Assembly: GCA_030614785.1 (NCBI GenBank)
Contig: JAUWTJ010000040.1
Coordinates: 1 to 36,771, forward strand
DNA: 36,771 bases
Source of the DNA: Alphaproteobacteria bacterium
GTDB lineage: Bacteria > Pseudomonadota > Alphaproteobacteria > M2410
Direction: 5' to 3'
Position numbers and translations under genes: made by a program. Below, piece by piece: positions 34,766-36,771 of this stretch. The first letter of the stretch is position 1; the number at the start of each line of letters is the position of its first letter. A model generated the notes under the pieces. That model searched no databases. It was not told where the DNA came from and worked only from the letters and a program-made list of their open reading frames with translations.

Positions 34766-35296
34766 TTAGAGGAGAATGTGCGGCGGTCCGCGTGCGGAGA
34801 ATACGATGGTTTCGTGAGCACTGAAGTGGCGCTCCTCTTTTGAGGGCGACATATTGTCCGCGCGGACGGTATCAACCGAAACTTCCTGCAAGGCGGCCAG
34901 CGCAACCAGACCCGCTGCGCAGATGCCGTCGGCACAATCGCAATCGCCAGATCCACCACCAGAGCCGTGGCCCGCGTGGCCTTGAAAAGCGCCAGCCCCC
35001 ATGGCCTGGGCCCATAGTTCAAAGGCAGCATGGCGTTCGGCGGTATCCGTTTCAGCGTCTTCGCCGTCGGTGAGGCAAAGAGACGCTTGCGCCTCTGCCC
35101 AGAAGCTGTTGCCGCCTGCGCTCTCAATCGCGCCAACACAGCATTGAACCTGTGTAAAGGCGTTGAGCACCAGCGCAAAAATCGCGAACTGGACTGGCAG
35201 GAGTTTACTACGCAAGATTGACAACATGGACAAGTGGCTCGATTTTACCATTTTCGGCGTTTGATCCAGCAGGATAGCAGCCATCGGGCCCGGCAA
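34766..35296 (-). CDS. Small membrane-anchored or exported Cys/His-containing protein, DUF2946-like
   Basis: Up to 176 residues. The start is uncertain: ATGs at 35296, 35284 and 35251 are all possible and none has a strong ribosome binding site. A hydrophobic N-terminal segment (LLPVQFAIFALVLNAFTQ) is followed by CC, then a His/Gly stretch (GHAGHGSGGGSGDCDCADGI), an Ala-rich segment and a conserved-looking end SARGPPHILL. The order hydrophobic segment, Cys/His cluster and Arg-Gly-Pro-Pro end recalls DUF2946 proteins found beside copper receptors. It is 62 bp upstream of the receptor gene on the same strand, so they are probably co-transcribed. The family assignment is tentative. Confidence 0.6.
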   Translation of the reverse strand: MPGPMAAILLDQTPKMVKSSHLSMLSILRSKLLPVQFAIFALVLNAFTQVQCCVGAIESAGGNSFWAEAQASLCLTDGEDAETDTAERHAAFELWAQAMGAGAFQGHAGHGSGGGSGDCDCADGICAAGLVALAALQEVSVDTVRADNMSPSKEERHFSAHETIVFSARGPPHILL

Positions 35297-35333
35297 TCAA
35301 TTGCGTCACATGGGCGCATCATCAGCTGGATGC

Positions 35334-35368
35334 AAAAAGGCCGCCCACCAGTTTCCTGCGAGCGGCCT
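35334..35368 (-). terminator. Rho-independent terminator of rpsD
   Basis: On the minus strand AGGCCGC (35368-35362) pairs with GCGGCCT (35344-35338) and is followed directly by TTTT. It lies about 27 bases after the rpsD stop. Confidence 0.8.
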
Positions 35369-35394
35369 CTTCGATATCTGTCTTCGCCCAAATC

Positions 35395-36015
35395 CTAGGA
35401 ATAGAATTCGACAACCAGGTTTGGTTCCATCCGCGTTGGATAGGGAACGTCTGCCAGATCCGGCGTGCGGACGAATTTTGCGGTCAGTTTGTTGTGGTCA
35501 ACATCCAGATAGTCAGGAATGTCGCGCTCCGCGCTTTGGATGGCTTCAAGGACCAACTGCATTTGCTTTGACTTCTCGCGAATTTCGACGACGTCACCTT
35601 CCTTGAGGCGCATCGAGCCGATGTTGGTTTTGACGCCATTTACCAGCACATGACCGTGGTTGATGAACTGACGAGCAGCAAAAACTGTCGGAACGAACTT
35701 GGCGCGGTAGACGATGGTGTCAAGACGACGTTCCAGAAGACCGATGAGGTTTTCAGCCGTGTTGCCCTTTACGCGAACAGCTTCCGCATAAATGCGGCGG
35801 AACTGCTTTTCGGTAATGGAACCGTAATAGCCCTTGAGCTTTTGTTTGGCACGAAGCTGGATGCCGAAATCGGAAAGTTTTGACTTGCGTCCCTGACCGT
35901 GTTGGCCTGGACCGTAATCGCGCTTGTTAACCGGGCTTCTGGGACGACCCCAGATGTTTTCGCCCATGCGGCGGTCGATCTTGTATTTCGCGGATTGTCT
36001 CTTGGACATGTCCAC
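35395..36015 (-). CDS. rpsD: 30S ribosomal protein S4
   Basis: S4 nucleates 30S assembly on 16S rRNA. The 206 residues match the usual length. The N-terminus [20 protein letters not shown] is of the alphaproteobacterial type. [21 protein letters not shown] follows, then the S4 RNA-binding domain ([34 protein letters not shown]). It ends in a [17 protein letters not shown] stretch. It stands alone here, as is common in alphaproteobacteria, with its own terminator and a free upstream region of 358 bp shared with icd. Confidence 0.97.
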   Translation of the reverse strand: MDMSKRQSAKYKIDRRMGENIWGRPRSPVNKRDYGPGQHGQGRKSKLSDFGIQLRAKQKLKGYYGSITEKQFRRIYAEAVRVKGNTAENLIGLLERRLDTIVYRAKFVPTVFAARQFINHGHVLVNGVKTNIGSMRLKEGDVVEIREKSKQMQLVLEAIQSAERDIPDYLDVDHNKLTAKFVRTPDLADVPYPTRMEPNLVVEFYS

Positions 36016-36373
36016 CTTCCTTATCTTTTATGCCGCTTCTCAACTCCACTGGGCAACTTGACCCTGTGGCGAGGCGGCTTCATGCCAAACAAAACGAGGC
36101 AAAAGCCCCGTTTGAAGCGCGCACTATACTCATGGGGGGGGCCGTGTCAAACGCTTTGGGACTATTCTTCGGGTTTCTCGCGCCAGCCCCGTCGTCGCCC
36201 ATGGCGGTCTCAAGATCAGACTGTGGCAGACACGCGCGCTCCAGGTGTTTGGTCCCGGAAAATCACCATTTTTAGGATCTCGAGGTTTTATAAGTCACGT
36301 TGCAGCAAATCGTGGACAAGGGCCTCCTAGTATACTATTGCATGCAAAAAATCGAGGCTGAAGGACAGATCCA
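36016..36373. promoter_or_regulatory. Divergent rpsD/icd spacer
   Basis: No gene is supported. It holds a run of eight G at about 36134-36141 and, 26 bases before the icd start, the 10-bp palindrome TTGCATGCAA (36338-36347), next to a -10-like TATACT (36331-36336). AAGGA lies eight to nine bases before the icd ATG. The promoter calls are weak. Confidence 0.35.
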
Positions 36374-36771
36374 ATGACTGAACAGAATACTCCTGATGTA
36401 ATTTACACTATCGTCGACGAAGCTCCCGAGCTTGCTTCGGCCTCTCTCTTGCCGATTATTCAGCGTTTCGCCGGGGCCGCCGGTGTGAGTGTCGGCACGC
36501 GGGACATTTCATTGGCGGGGCGGATCCTCGCAACCTTCCCGGAGAGTTTGACCGAGGAACAGAGACAGGTCGACGATCTGGCGGTTCTCGGAGATCTGGT
36601 CAAAACACCTGGAGCCAATGTGATCAAACTGCCGAATATCTCGGCCTCCGTTCCTCAGCTTGTCGCCGCCATCAAGGAATTGCAGGGACAGGGCTATGCC
36701 CTCCCCGATTATCCCGAAGCGCCAGCGAGCGCCGAGGAAGAAGCCGTGCGTGCCCGTTATGACGCGATCAA
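36374..36771 (+). CDS. icd: NADP-dependent isocitrate dehydrogenase, monomeric type (N-terminal part)
   Basis: The first 132 codons are visible before the window ends. They match the monomeric (about 740-residue) isocitrate dehydrogenase family, which oxidises isocitrate to 2-oxoglutarate with NADP and is unrelated in length to the dimeric Icd. Signatures are [47 protein letters not shown], and [20 protein letters not shown] followed by [14 protein letters not shown]. The start has AAGGA upstream and no better alternative. Confidence 0.95.
   Translation, partial: MTEQNTPDVIYTIVDEAPELASASLLPIIQRFAGAAGVSVGTRDISLAGRILATFPESLTEEQRQVDDLAVLGDLVKTPGANVIKLPNISASVPQLVAAIKELQGQGYALPDYPEAPASAEEEAVRARYDAI

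Noticed and set aside
1-36771. CRISPR arrays, tRNA or rRNA genes
   Set aside because: I saw no regularly spaced repeats, and no cloverleaf-like sequence with tRNA signatures in the spacers; rRNA sequence is absent.

Overview
The window looks like chromosomal DNA from an alphaproteobacterium. The signs are the order rpsB-tsf-pyrH-frr-(uppS position)-cdsA, the block rpsF-rpsR-rplI-dnaB-alr-mlaEF-radA-cvpA-purF, long charged tails on S2, S6 and L9, and a monomeric-type isocitrate dehydrogenase. I cannot name a genus from sequence alone. Both ends cut through genes (cdsA on the left, icd on the right).

Region 1 (1-6301): the translation and UMP kinase operon rpsB-tsf-pyrH-frr runs leftward. It continues into a strongly diverged UppS-like protein, in the place where uppS normally sits, and then into cdsA. 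Behind the rpsB promoter lies a DUF502 membrane protein. Opposite it, on the plus strand, is a second and fully canonical uppS.

Region 2 (6304-17300): a dense nucleotide-sugar supply block. Leftward galE, a UDP-glucuronate-type epimerase and glmS are divergent from rightward galU and ugd. A leftward operon of gmd, fcl, manC and a second gmd-like gene follows. Together these would supply UDP-GlcNAc precursor, UDP-Gal, UDP-GlcA/GalA, GDP-mannose and GDP-fucose for surface polysaccharide. The only glycosyltransferase is a wreck, with its front half removed at an IS5-family remnant and a frameshift near its end. A degraded, gene-poor stretch (about 18250-19000) follows.

Region 3 (19030-29440): a rightward housekeeping run. 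rpsF-rpsR-rplI ends at a clear terminator. dnaB has an exact DnaA box in its upstream region. alr, mlaE, mlaF, radA, cvpA, purF and an SDR oxidoreductase follow, several with overlapping or nearly overlapping ends.

Region 4 (29449-35300): accessory DNA. It holds a DUF1287 protein, a decayed 3' fragment of a TonB-dependent receptor, an AT-richer orphan asparagine-synthetase-like gene that lacks the amidotransferase cysteine (lasso-peptide cyclase or beta-lactam-synthetase type), and a complete TonB-dependent receptor of probable copper type, with a small Cys/His-containing protein upstream. The two receptor 3' ends form a direct repeat around the synthetase-like gene, including 92 identical bases.

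Region 5 (35334-36771): rpsD with its terminator, then the start of a monomeric NADP-isocitrate dehydrogenase gene.

The most interesting points are the UppS-like probable pseudoenzyme in the native uppS slot with an intact uppS nearby, and the orphan cyclase-like gene bracketed by receptor repeats.
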